From Ancylobacter sp. WKF20 (GTDB lineage: Bacteria > Pseudomonadota > Alphaproteobacteria > Rhizobiales > Xanthobacteraceae), in the NCBI RefSeq assembly GCF_029760895.1, contig NZ_CP121679.1, forward strand, positions 4,136,001 through 4,200,000: a stretch of 64,000 nucleotides of DNA, written 5' to 3'. The position numbers and the translations under genes are program-made. The notes beneath the pieces are model-generated. The model saw only the letters and a program-made list of their open reading frames with translations. It searched no databases and was not told where the DNA came from. Below are positions 35,244-43,866 of the stretch, piece by piece; within the stretch, counting starts at the first letter, position 1, and each line of letters opens with the position of its first letter.

Positions 35244-36536
35244 TCATGCGGCGGCGCTACCGAGGGCGAGGGGGCATCGCGGTTTCAGCGACAAGGTGAG
35301 GGCCGGCGGCACCAGTGTGATGGACGGCTTCGGAGCGTCAGGTGGCGCCCGCATCAGTACGTCGGCCTCGAAGGCCGCCGCGAGTTCGAGCGCGATGACC
35401 TGAAGCTCGAGCATGGCCATGCCCAGGCCGACACAGGCCCGCGGTCCCGCCCCAAATGGAATATAAGCCCGGCTGGTCGGTTGCCTTGAGGGATCAAAGC
35501 GCTCGGGCTCCGGCCAGAAGCGGGCGTCGCGGTGCATGTGCCACGGGCTGATCAGGAGAGAAGTCCCGCGCCGGAAGGTATGACCGGCAATCTGAACCTT
35601 GCTGGCCTTAACCTCCCGCGAGAACCACCAGGCCGCCGGATAGAGCCGGAGCACTTCGCGGACCACGCCCAGGCTGACCGAGGCTGTCGGCAGGTCGCTG
35701 GCACGGAGCTCACCGCCGGGACCGGTGCAGCGTGCGGCTTCTTCGGCAAGAGACCGTGCCAATTCGGCATCGGCGGCAACATGGTAGAGCAGCCAGGCCG
35801 CCACGCTGCCGGTCGTGTGGTGTCCCGCGAGCAGGATCATCAACACCTCGTCCTCGAGGTCGCGATCCGACAGGCCGAGCCCGTTCAGTGACGCGAGCAG
35901 GCTGCTCGCGGTGGCTCTTGCCCGGGTCCGCCGCACCACGGATGCCATGATGGTCCGCGCCGTGCGCAGCCGCCGGCGGTTGCTGATCCAGGTCCAGGGC
36001 GCCGGTGGACCAATCCGGAACATGCCTTCGGCGAGATCGTCCTCGACCAGCTTCACGGCGTTGAGCAGGGCCGCTTCATCGCTGCTCGACAGCACGCCCT
36101 CGCCGAACAGCACATTGGCGATGATGCGGAGGGCCAGCGCGGCGCTGACCTGATGGGCGTCGAAACTGTCCTCGCGCAGCAGCCGCGCGAAGGTCCCGCG
36201 CACCAGAGCCGATATCTGCGGCACATAGGTGGACGCGGTCCCCCGGGCGATCTGCCTGTGCAGCGTCGCCCGACGTTCTTTCTGGTCCGGCCCGCTCGTG
36301 GTTAGCGAGCTCTTTCCGACGATGGCGCGAAGCTTGTAGATGAGGCGACCCTTGTCGATGTCGGTCCCATCCATCTTCAAGATGGGCTTCACTAGATCGG
36401 GGTCCGTGACCAGATAGACCGGGAAGGGGGCAAGGCGCAGTCGCACGAAGGGTCCCTTGGCGTTGCGTCCCCTCTCGTCCAGCAGGCCAAGTGCGTCACG
36501 CCGGAATGCTTGCAGATCTGAGAACCAGTGTTGCAT
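35244..36536 (-). CDS. Cytochrome P450 coupled to the acyl-homoserine-lactone synthase
   Basis: A soluble bacterial P450 of 430 residues. The I-helix oxygen-activation motif is AGHHTTG, the K-helix ExxR is EVLR, and the heme-binding loop is PFGAGPRACVGLGMAM with the cysteine ligand. It therefore should be a functional monooxygenase; redox partners are not encoded nearby. Its 5' end overlaps luxI by 41 bases on the same strand, so the two are co-transcribed and likely under LuxR control. A role in modifying the signal or in a quorum-regulated product is inference. The substrate is unknown. Confidence 0.93.
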   Translation of the reverse strand: MQHWFSDLQAFRRDALGLLDERGRNAKGPFVRLRLAPFPVYLVTDPDLVKPILKMDGTDIDKGRLIYKLRAIVGKSSLTTSGPDQKERRATLHRQIARGTASTYVPQISALVRGTFARLLREDSFDAHQVSAALALRIIANVLFGEGVLSSSDEAALLNAVKLVEDDLAEGMFRIGPPAPWTWISNRRRLRTARTIMASVVRRTRARATASSLLASLNGLGLSDRDLEDEVLMILLAGHHTTGSVAAWLLYHVAADAELARSLAEEAARCTGPGGELRASDLPTASVSLGVVREVLRLYPAAWWFSREVKASKVQIAGHTFRRGTSLLISPWHMHRDARFWPEPERFDPSRQPTSRAYIPFGAGPRACVGLGMAMLELQVIALELAAAFEADVLMRAPPDAPKPSITLVPPALTLSLKPRCPLALGSAAA

Positions 36537-37137
36537 CGGCTATGTCCACCGTGTGGTTGCAGATGAGAAACCGGTCGAGGACGTCCGGATCCTGATCGCC
36601 TATCGGGATCTCGCCGGCGACCGCCTCGATGGAGCGGCCATGGATGGTGACGCCGATCTGCTGGGGCGGGCCGTAGCGCCGTGTCCGGATCCCCAGCCGG
36701 CGCAGGAGGCGCTCATGGGCGGTGTCGACGACCGCCACCAGGGCCCGGGCGCGTTGCTGGCGGGCGAAATGGAACATGAGTCCATAGGTCAGCGCCTGGT
36801 GCCGCGTGCCACCCAGGCGCGTCACCTCCCATGCATCCGGCCGCCGTGGATAGCTCGCCAGCGTGGCGAGCTGCGGAAAGACGGTCAGGCCGAGATAGGG
36901 GCGTTCCGTCGGTAGTGCCCTAAAGCCACCGATGACCTCATTCTCTTCGAAAAGGACGCAGTAGACGGCTTCACCGCCATCGAACTCATCTCGTTCGTAA
37001 CCGTCGTCAGTCTGAAGGGGCCAGCCCAACTGTTCGACAAAATAGAAATGCCGGAAGCGGCTGAATGCCTGAAAACTTCCCGGGTCGTCATTCTCCATAA
37101 AGATCGCAGCGTGTAATCTTCGGACCGGACATTGCAT
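36496..37137 (-). CDS. Acyl-homoserine-lactone synthase, LuxI family
   Basis: A 213-residue autoinducer synthase using S-adenosylmethionine and an acyl donor. Conserved positions are visible: RFRHFYFVEQLGWPL (Arg, Phe, Trp), YERDEFDGGEAVY (the two Asp), EVIGGFRALPTERPYL (Arg) and WEVTRLGG (Glu, Arg). Length is typical. The C-terminal part is more divergent, so the acyl chain cannot be predicted. ATG 37137 fits the family start. It is divergent from luxR, with 93 bases between them holding a palindrome. Confidence 0.92.
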   Translation of the reverse strand: MQCPVRRLHAAIFMENDDPGSFQAFSRFRHFYFVEQLGWPLQTDDGYERDEFDGGEAVYCVLFEENEVIGGFRALPTERPYLGLTVFPQLATLASYPRRPDAWEVTRLGGTRHQALTYGLMFHFARQQRARALVAVVDTAHERLLRRLGIRTRRYGPPQQIGVTIHGRSIEAVAGEIPIGDQDPDVLDRFLICNHTVDIADATLVLRSASIPA

Positions 37138-37201
37138 ATCGGCACCTGCCCCCTGATGCTTCAATGCGGGACAAGGTGCTGGACACTCCGAAAGCGGGCA
37201 A

Positions 37202-37217
37202 TCACGGGAATCCGTGA
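37202..37217. promoter_or_regulatory. lux-box-like palindrome between luxI and luxR
   Basis: TCACGG GAAT CCGTGA is a perfect 6-bp inverted repeat around four bases, 13 bases before the luxR ATG and 64 bases from luxI. Its length and place fit a LuxR-type operator. Position so near luxR could allow autorepression. Confidence 0.5.
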
Positions 37218-37230
37218 GTTTGGGCACTTC

Positions 37231-38013
37231 ATGCACATTGAAGAGAGCATCAGTGCGATCGAGGCGTGCGAGAGCTATGATGAACTTCGCACGACGCTGC
37301 AGACGATAATCGAGAACTACGGCTTTGCGGCTTTTAATTTCATGGACACAGGCCATCCGCACCTGGATATGCCGTTTACCGACGGCACCTCAGGGCATGC
37401 CTGGGAGGCCGACTATCAGGGCAATCGTTTCGTTCATTCCGATCTGTGGGTCGCCAACGCGCGCCGAAGCAACATGCCGTTCTCCTGGGGCTCGCTGGCG
37501 CTCCCTCCGCAGCTCGGTGTCAGAAAGCCCGGCGCGGTCAAGCTCATGGAGGCTGCCGCCGATCATCGTTGGTCGGAAGGGCTGGTCATTCCGTTCCATT
37601 TCACTGACGAGATCGGCCGCCTCTACTCCTGCCTGGTCGTTCTGTTCTGGAAGGACCGGCTGCAGCGGTTCATGACGACGTTCACGCTCAAGCGCCACGA
37701 GCTCCACGTGGTGATGATCTATTGGATGCAGCGGGCCGTGGAGCTGAAGCGGGCCGACTTTCGGCCGCGCTCGTCGACTTTCGGGGGCAGCGCGGTGCGG
37801 AGCGCGACCGAAGCGGCGCCCCTGTCCGACAAGGAGCGGGAGGTGGTTGCCTGGGCGGCCCGCGGCAAGACGACCTCCGGCACTGCGGACATCATGGGCG
37901 TCTCGGAGGCGACGGCGGAGACGCATATGCGAAATGCCATGCGCAAGCTCGGCGCGGAGAACCGGACCCACGCGGTCGCCATCGCAATCTATCGCGGATT
38001 GATCGACATCTGA
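37231..38013 (+). CDS. LuxR-family quorum-sensing regulator
   Basis: A 260-residue regulator. The N-terminal autoinducer-binding domain keeps key residues (WEADY, HSDLW, PFSWGS, SEGLVIPFHF), although the usual DP pair reads DL. The C-terminal LuxR helix-turn-helix is LSDKEREVVAWAARGKTTSG followed by TADIMGVSEATAETHMRNAM. ATG 37231 is chosen at the family start; upstream in-frame codons overlap luxI. It should control the divergent luxI-P450 transcript. Confidence 0.92.
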   Translation: MHIEESISAIEACESYDELRTTLQTIIENYGFAAFNFMDTGHPHLDMPFTDGTSGHAWEADYQGNRFVHSDLWVANARRSNMPFSWGSLALPPQLGVRKPGAVKLMEAAADHRWSEGLVIPFHFTDEIGRLYSCLVVLFWKDRLQRFMTTFTLKRHELHVVMIYWMQRAVELKRADFRPRSSTFGGSAVRSATEAAPLSDKEREVVAWAARGKTTSGTADIMGVSEATAETHMRNAMRKLGAENRTHAVAIAIYRGLIDI

Positions 38014-38107
38014 CCCATGGGGCGGCACGCTTTGGCCTTCGAGGAGCCCAGCGTGTTTCACGCGGTGACAAGCGCTAAAGTCGCTCTCGCAGCTCATGGA
38101 GGCGTCC

Positions 38108-38356
38108 ATGGCTGACATCACCCTTCGCCACAGTGCCGGCGTCGACGATTTGGAATTCCGCTTCATCGTTTCCAGGCGGCGGATCGAGCCGGAATGCTTA
38201 TTCTCGCAGATCGAGATGCAGTTCGAATGGCTCGCGGGCGAGAATAGCGATGGCTTTGATGCAGCGAGGCGTTTGACTTTCGACGAAATTCTGAGACTCA
38301 AGCGGATGATCGACGCTGCGCTTGATGAGCGGGTCAAGCTCCGGGCGGCGAGCTGA
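38108..38356 (+). CDS. Small hypothetical protein after luxR
   Basis: An 82-residue protein, MADITLRHSAGVDDLEFRFI..., with a good GGAGG site six bases before ATG 38108. It is charged and probably helical toward the end (FDEILRLKRMIDAALDERVK). No family recognised. It lies 94 bases after luxR on the same strand. Confidence 0.55.
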   Translation: MADITLRHSAGVDDLEFRFIVSRRRIEPECLFSQIEMQFEWLAGENSDGFDAARRLTFDEILRLKRMIDAALDERVKLRAAS

Positions 38357-38435
38357 AGCGATGCATTAGGCGCTCCAATCCTATATTCACGACTTGGAGC
38401 GCCATCCGTCCCGATCACGCAAGGCTCAGTCGTCT

Positions 38436-39188
38436 ATGTCTGATGAAAAGAAGAAGAATATGATCCGACCTACTTTGCCCGATGCGCCCGATGTTTCTCT
38501 TTCGGCGGCACTGGAGTACGCCCTCTATCGCGACCCAGACGAAGTCGAGCGTGTTGACGAGAGATCTTTCTATCGGGCTCTCAACGCGGCGGCGCGAGGT
38601 GGAAAGGTCAGATTCTGGGGCTTCAAACATGAAAATCTCGCCTTCGAACTCGAGTTCGGCCCCAAGAATATCGTCCCTAGAGAAATCGATCCGACTTATT
38701 TCGCGGCAGACGACAGCGCTGCCATGAGAGGATTTGACCCAGAATACAATCGCATCAATGCGTTTTGTTTCACCGAATCCGCCGAAATTCTTCAAAAAAT
38801 TCTCGATGAAATCGCTGAATCTGATCCGAGAGGGTACGAATCATACTCCAATGTTCGTGTAAAGAGAGACGGATTCGTTATGTTTGTAGAAAGTATAGAG
38901 GCCGGCGCTGGTATGAGAGTGGTATCAGATATTCTCATGCCCGAGATTTCATATGCAGGCGTTGTGTATCCAAATATGCCAAGCGCGCAGTCAAATAAAA
39001 TTCGCAACGCAATTTTTGCGTTGTGGGGAGCGTCGGCACTGATACCAGACGAAAAGCCGAAGAAAGAAATAAAAAGCGATATTATTGAACATATTAACAA
39101 TAAAAAAGGGGAGGGCGATGTGAATTTTTCTGCTGACGACAAAACCATAAGAAATACTATTAAATTAATGCGTGAAGCGGAGGGCTGA
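38436..39188 (+). CDS. Hypothetical protein with low-GC 3' half
   Basis: A 250-residue soluble protein, MSDEKKKNMIRPTLPDAPDV.... The first half reads SAALEYALYRDPDEVERVDE and FWGFKHENLAFELEFGPKNI; the last 50 residues are basic and helical (KKEIKSDIIEHINNKKGEGD, DDKTIRNTIKLMREAEG) and could be a DNA-binding helix bundle. GC content falls sharply across the gene, unlike its neighbours. No family assigned. It precedes the AlpA gene by 178 bases, which include a run of C and nothing else of note. Confidence 0.6.
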   Translation: MSDEKKKNMIRPTLPDAPDVSLSAALEYALYRDPDEVERVDERSFYRALNAAARGGKVRFWGFKHENLAFELEFGPKNIVPREIDPTYFAADDSAAMRGFDPEYNRINAFCFTESAEILQKILDEIAESDPRGYESYSNVRVKRDGFVMFVESIEAGAGMRVVSDILMPEISYAGVVYPNMPSAQSNKIRNAIFALWGASALIPDEKPKKEIKSDIIEHINNKKGEGDVNFSADDKTIRNTIKLMREAEG

Positions 39189-39366
39189 GGCATCCATCTT
39201 TGCTTCCCCCCCCCCTGGTTGGCGTTTCGGTCGTGCAGTGGGGGCGGGGCATCCCCTTCTTTCCCTGCATTTCCCCAACATTCCCCAGCGATTCTAGCCC
39301 ACCCTCTGCATCGTTCCCTGCGAACCGGCGCGTATCCAGCCGGCTCGCCAACGATGCGAGACAGAC

Positions 39367-39549
39367 ATGACGGTTTCTCTTTCGATCCCCGAGGCGGTAA
39401 AGGCCAGCGGTATCGGCCGCACGACGATCTTCGACATGATCAAATCTGGGCGATTGCCGGCCAAGAAGCTCGGCGCACGCACGATCATCCTTCATAGTGA
39501 CCTTGAAGCATTCGTCGCCAATCTTCCCTCCCGCGTCCCGAGCAAGTGA
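39367..39549 (+). CDS. AlpA-like excisionase / regulator
   Basis: A 60-residue helix-turn-helix protein, LSIPEAVKASGIGRTTIFDM then IKSGRLPAKKLGARTIILHS and DLEAFVANLP: the compact winged-helix of HTH_17/AlpA proteins. In P4-like satellites AlpA activates the integrase and promotes excision; that role fits here, although the integrase is at the opposite island end. It heads a plus-strand group with the prim-pol/helicase and TerS genes. Confidence 0.85.
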   Translation: MTVSLSIPEAVKASGIGRTTIFDMIKSGRLPAKKLGARTIILHSDLEAFVANLPSRVPSK

Positions 39550-39561
39550 CGGGAGGCGGGC

Positions 39562-40140
39562 ATGGAGAAAAGAGCGAAACACCGTCAGCGCTGCAACGCT
39601 GACTGTACCAATCAAGATGATCTTAGCCGATACATCTGCTCAGAATTCATCCCCACCGTTAAATGCCTGCATGACGCTGGGCTTGATGATCGCTTCGGCG
39701 CTTTGATTCCTCAGGTCACCCCTAAGCTTTGGTGGTCGATGGCGCTCTGCATGCCGCCTGCCAATCAGGGGGATCAGATCTACTGGGGGGGCGGATTTCT
39801 TGGGAAGGGCTCGTCCGGATACGGCGACGGCTCTTTCAAGGATGCGATATGCGCAGCCTTCAATAAGGTTGATTACTACGCAACCAAGAACATAGCAGTG
39901 GGTGTGCAAGTCCATCTGCCAATGACTAGCAAGCTCGATCCGAATTTGAGGGCCGTGACGGTGTTGCCCGTAGCGAGCAATTATTGGTCTGCGTTCACGA
40001 TGACGAAGACGAGTGGTTGGCAGCCAATCGTGGAACGCATGACGCGAGCGGTGGCCTTTAAAGAGGCTGACGAATTCACCGAGTTCGCCGGATTTAACGG
40101 TTTCATCACCGTGTACCCTCCGCCCGTCGCTCAGCCTTAG
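39562..40140 (+). CDS. Hypothetical protein of the satellite core
   Basis: A 192-residue protein beginning MEKRAKHRQRCNADCTNQDD, 12 bases after the AlpA gene. Middle segments read FGALIPQVTPKLWWSMALCM and IYWGGGFLGKGSSGYGDGSF. No motif I can name; no membrane segment. Placement between alpA and the primase gene suggests a satellite function such as replication or interference with a helper phage, but this is not supported by sequence. Confidence 0.6.
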   Translation: MEKRAKHRQRCNADCTNQDDLSRYICSEFIPTVKCLHDAGLDDRFGALIPQVTPKLWWSMALCMPPANQGDQIYWGGGFLGKGSSGYGDGSFKDAICAAFNKVDYYATKNIAVGVQVHLPMTSKLDPNLRAVTVLPVASNYWSAFTMTKTSGWQPIVERMTRAVAFKEADEFTEFAGFNGFITVYPPPVAQP

Positions 40141-40231
40141 CGCCAGTGGCCGGGTTCGCCTGGCCACTCCCCTCTTCCTTTCTGCTCTCGGCCTACGCCA
40201 ATCGCTACGGGCCACTCAAAGGCATATCTAA

Positions 40232-43200
40232 ATGACTACCACGACATGCGGGCCACTCCAGCAGGATGACATCCTCCAGCGACGGCGGAATGTCTGGGCG
40301 AACGGTTTCCGCCCGGTTCCTGTCAGAACTGGCGAGAAGGTGCCGGCGGAAGCGAAGTGGCCCGATCGCGCCCGGCTGAACCCACCGGCGTGCGTTGGGC
40401 CTGATGCCGCCATATCGGATGCCGCGCTCAATACCGGCATTCTCGCTGACGGGCTCTCCGCAATTGATGCCGATATTGACGACGAGGCAACTGCCGAAGC
40501 TGTGTGGCGGCTGGCAACGGACATGTTGGGTGAAGCGCCCGTGCGCTTTCGGGACGACAGCCATAGGTTCCTCCTTTTGTATCGGGCGGCAGAGGGCGAA
40601 CCTCGCAAGCTGGTGATCCGGGGTGAGGACGGTGCCGTCGAGGTGCTGGGGCGCGGACAACAGTTCGTTGCCTTTGGCTGGCACCCGAGCGGCGCCGAGT
40701 ATCGGTGGTCCGCGGACTCGCCGGAAACTCGGCACCGCGATAAGCTTATGCCCGTCACGGAGCAACAGGTCGCCGAGTTCTTGGCCGCTTGCGCTCCCAT
40801 CATCGACGCTCAGCCCTTCGATGCCACGCCTTCGACTGTCTCCGTTTCCACATCGACCATCGCTGCTCCTTCAGGGGTAACCACGGCCTGGGGTCGAGCG
40901 GCGATGGATGCCGAATGCGATCGCATCGCTTGCGCCGCGCCCGGCACTCAGTCGGACACATTGGCGAGCGCCGCTTACAAAGTCGGCCAGCGTATCGCCT
41001 CAGGCGAAATCGTTCGCGATGATGCGGAGCGCGCCCTGCTCGCAGCCGGGATGCAGATGACCAACGGCAATCCGAAGCGACGTTGGTCCCAGCGAGGCGT
41101 GCTGGACGTCATAAAGCGCCAGATCGATGCTGGCTTTGGAAGCCCGATAGGGCCGGATCGCATTGCAGATCGTGTTTTCGTAGATCTGGACGGGAGCTTT
41201 GACCGGAAGCCCGAGCCCGCCGATAGCAAGCCCGCCTCCATGCCGACCAGGGTGCCGATTGTTCCAGTGCCTGCCGATGCGCCGGTCATGGGGTTCAAGC
41301 ATCCCAAATGGGGCGAACCGCAGTGGACTTGGCCCTATCGCGATGCCGCCGGGCAGCTTGTGGGCTATGTCGTCCGCTGGTCAGCGTCCGATGTCGATCC
41401 GGAGCACGTCGCGCACATCACTTATTGTGATCTGGGGCCGGGCAAGCGCGCGGCATGGCGCATGAAGCCGATGCCGGCGCCTCGGCCAATGTTCAACTTG
41501 CCGGCGATCCTATCGCGTCCTGATGCACCGGTGCTGATCTGCCCCGACGAATGGTCGGTTGAGGCGGCGACGATGCTGATGCCGGATATGGTGGCGACCA
41601 CGACGGCGCACGATACCAAGTCGCCCGCATTGACGGACTTCAGTCCTATCATCGGCAGGTCGATCATCCTGGTGCCGACGATTGGCCGCGAGGGCCAGGC
41701 TTGGGCTGACATGATCGCCGATCAATCCGCCAGGGCTGGGGCGGGCAATGTGAAGGCGCTCGATCTCACCCGCGTTGCTGGCGGCATTTTGGGGGATGCG
41801 CCTCCCCCTGACGACGGGTGGGGTATCGTCGATGCTGTCGATGCGGGAGTGACCGCAGAGGTATTGGCCGACCTGATAAAGACTGATGCTGAAGTGATCA
41901 GTTTTCACCTAGACGAGCGGCAGAAGCGGAATGTCGATGCCGTGTTGAACCCTGAATTGGTGCTCGCTGCCGAGGAGGTATTACCTTTATTCAAGTCGGA
42001 CTCGACAGGCGTCTTCAAGCTCTGCGAATTTAAAGAGATGGGCGAGTCGCGGCGTGAATATCGCTGGTTCTGCTCGCCATTGACCGTTGTTGCTCAGACG
42101 CGTGACGCGGATGGCCGGAATTGGGGTCGACTTCTGCGCGTTCTCGACCGCGATGGTCGCTCCAGCGAATGGGCAATGCCCATGGAGTTGTTGGCGGGTG
42201 ATGGTTCGGAGTATCGGCGCGAATTGCTGCGCATGGGATTGATCCCGGCGCCCGGCAACAAAGCGCGAGAGCACCTTCACGAGTTTATCTGTACCCAGCG
42301 CCCGAAGCAGAAGGCCCGGTGCGTGTCGCGCACCGGCTGGCACGGTCGGACCTATGTCACTGTTGACCAGGCGATAGACTCTGGCTCCGCCAGCGAACAG
42401 TTGCTGTTGCAGACGGCCGTGCCGCCCGATCATCCGTTCCGCACAGCCGGAAGTCTCTCGCACTGGCAACAAGACGTCGCCCGGTACGCGGTCGGTAACT
42501 CTCGCCTCGGGCTGGCCATCTCGGCGGCGCTCGCCGCGCCGCTACTTTATCCGCTCGATGCTGAGGGAGGCGGCTTCCATCTGCGCGGTGGATCCTCAAC
42601 CGGAAAGAGCACCGCGCTCGTTGTCGGCGGATCGGTTTGGGGAGGTGGTGGCCTCAACGGATTTTTGCGCACATGGCGCGCTACCACGAACGGTCTCGAA
42701 GGCGTTGCCGCGCTTCATTGCGATGCGCTGCTCTGCCTCGACGAGATGGGCCAAGTCGATGGTCGTGAGGCTGGCTCGATCGCCTACATGCTGGCAAATG
42801 GCACGGGGAAGTCGCGGGCTGGACGATCCGGCGAAGCGCGGTCTGCCGCGAGTTGGCGCGTCCTGTTCCTGTCAAGCGGCGAGGTCAGCCTTGCCGATAA
42901 ACTCGCTGAAGATGGCCGCGCCCGGCGTGCGGCTGCCGGCCAGGAGGTGAGGATCGTCGACATCCCTGCCGATGCCGGCGGCGGTCTCGGGCTGTTCGAG
43001 GATCTGCACGGCTTCGACACTGCCGACGGCTTCTCCCGTCATTTGAAGACCGCCGCCGCCCGACATTATGGCCACGCCAGTCGTGCCTTCCTAAAGATGG
43101 TCGTGGAGCGCTTCGACGATGTGCAGCGAGATGCGCGTGCCTTCTGTGATCAATTTGTCCGCGATCATTGTCCTGATGGAGCGGATGGACAGATCAGTCG

Positions 43201-43705
43201 GGTCGCAGCTCGGTTCGGCCTGGTCGCTGCCGCTGGTGAAATCGCGCGAGAAGCAGGCACCCTGCCTTGGCCGGAAGGCGAGGCTATGCGGGCGGCGGCG
43301 CAGTGCTTCCACAACTGGCTGGCACAGCGAGGCGGTATTGAGCCAGCGGAAGAGCGGAACGCCATCGCACAGGTGCGCCACTTCATCGAACAGCACGGCG
43401 CCTCGCGGTTCGAACCGATCGGGGATGTGCGAGACCATGCCGAAACGCGCGTGATCAATCGGGTGGGATTTCGGGTCGGTGATGCCAGCAATGGCTACGA
43501 GTACATCGTCCTGCCAGAGGCATGGAAAACCGACATCTGCGCCGGAATGGACGCGTCTTTTGTCACCAAAGTCCTGGCAAAGCGCGGATTTCTCAAGGTT
43601 GGAAGCGACGGGAAGGCCCAAACCAAGTACCGGCTACCGGGATTTAAGCAGTCTGTACGCTGCTACGTGCTCAGCTCGACAATCATTGAAGGCGCGGAGT
43701 CGTAG
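40232..43705 (+). CDS. Prim-pol / DUF927 helicase replication protein
   Basis: A 1157-residue replication protein. The N terminus is an archaeo-eukaryotic-type bifunctional primase-polymerase domain with DADIDD (79-84) as the catalytic acidic motif and VLGRGQQFVAFGWHPSGAEY typical of PF09250. A central region follows, then a DUF927-type ATPase with Walker A GGSSTGKS (786-793), Walker B ALLCLDEMG (D837, E838) and later LFLSSGEVSL. Such proteins replicate satellites and plasmids by unwinding and priming at an iteron origin. GTTCCCC iterons lie 40-130 bases after its stop, a plausible origin. Confidence 0.9.
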   Translation: MTTTTCGPLQQDDILQRRRNVWANGFRPVPVRTGEKVPAEAKWPDRARLNPPACVGPDAAISDAALNTGILADGLSAIDADIDDEATAEAVWRLATDMLGEAPVRFRDDSHRFLLLYRAAEGEPRKLVIRGEDGAVEVLGRGQQFVAFGWHPSGAEYRWSADSPETRHRDKLMPVTEQQVAEFLAACAPIIDAQPFDATPSTVSVSTSTIAAPSGVTTAWGRAAMDAECDRIACAAPGTQSDTLASAAYKVGQRIASGEIVRDDAERALLAAGMQMTNGNPKRRWSQRGVLDVIKRQIDAGFGSPIGPDRIADRVFVDLDGSFDRKPEPADSKPASMPTRVPIVPVPADAPVMGFKHPKWGEPQWTWPYRDAAGQLVGYVVRWSASDVDPEHVAHITYCDLGPGKRAAWRMKPMPAPRPMFNLPAILSRPDAPVLICPDEWSVEAATMLMPDMVATTTAHDTKSPALTDFSPIIGRSIILVPTIGREGQAWADMIADQSARAGAGNVKALDLTRVAGGILGDAPPPDDGWGIVDAVDAGVTAEVLADLIKTDAEVISFHLDERQKRNVDAVLNPELVLAAEEVLPLFKSDSTGVFKLCEFKEMGESRREYRWFCSPLTVVAQTRDADGRNWGRLLRVLDRDGRSSEWAMPMELLAGDGSEYRRELLRMGLIPAPGNKAREHLHEFICTQRPKQKARCVSRTGWHGRTYVTVDQAIDSGSASEQLLLQTAVPPDHPFRTAGSLSHWQQDVARYAVGNSRLGLAISAALAAPLLYPLDAEGGGFHLRGGSSTGKSTALVVGGSVWGGGGLNGFLRTWRATTNGLEGVAALHCDALLCLDEMGQVDGREAGSIAYMLANGTGKSRAGRSGEARSAASWRVLFLSSGEVSLADKLAEDGRARRAAAGQEVRIVDIPADAGGGLGLFEDLHGFDTADGFSRHLKTAAARHYGHASRAFLKMVVERFDDVQRDARAFCDQFVRDHCPDGADGQISRVAARFGLVAAAGEIAREAGTLPWPEGEAMRAAAQCFHNWLAQRGGIEPAEERNAIAQVRHFIEQHGASRFEPIGDVRDHAETRVINRVGFRVGDASNGYEYIVLPEAWKTDICAGMDASFVTKVLAKRGFLKVGSDGKAQTKYRLPGFKQSVRCYVLSSTIIEGAES

Positions 43706-43748
43706 GCGCGCAGGCGCTAGCAAGCGGCGTCTTGCCGTCATCCAATTT

Positions 43749-43836
43749 GTTCCCCTTGTTCCCCAAGTCGGAAATGCGGGGGGAACAGAAATTCGACAAC
43801 GATATCAGTTGTGTACCCCTTGTTCCCCCTGTTCCT
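43749..43836 (-). repeat. Right copy of the inverted repeat with GTTCCCC iterons
   Basis: GTTCCCC occurs at 43749-43755, 43758-43764 and 43822-43828, with the inverse GGGGAAC at 43780-43786. The stretch is the reverse complement of 6335-6424 with about 80 percent identity by eye. It fills the space between the replication protein and TerS genes and is a candidate origin. Confidence 0.7.
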
Positions 43837-43866
43837 CGCGAAAACACGATATAAGTGAGACGTCTC

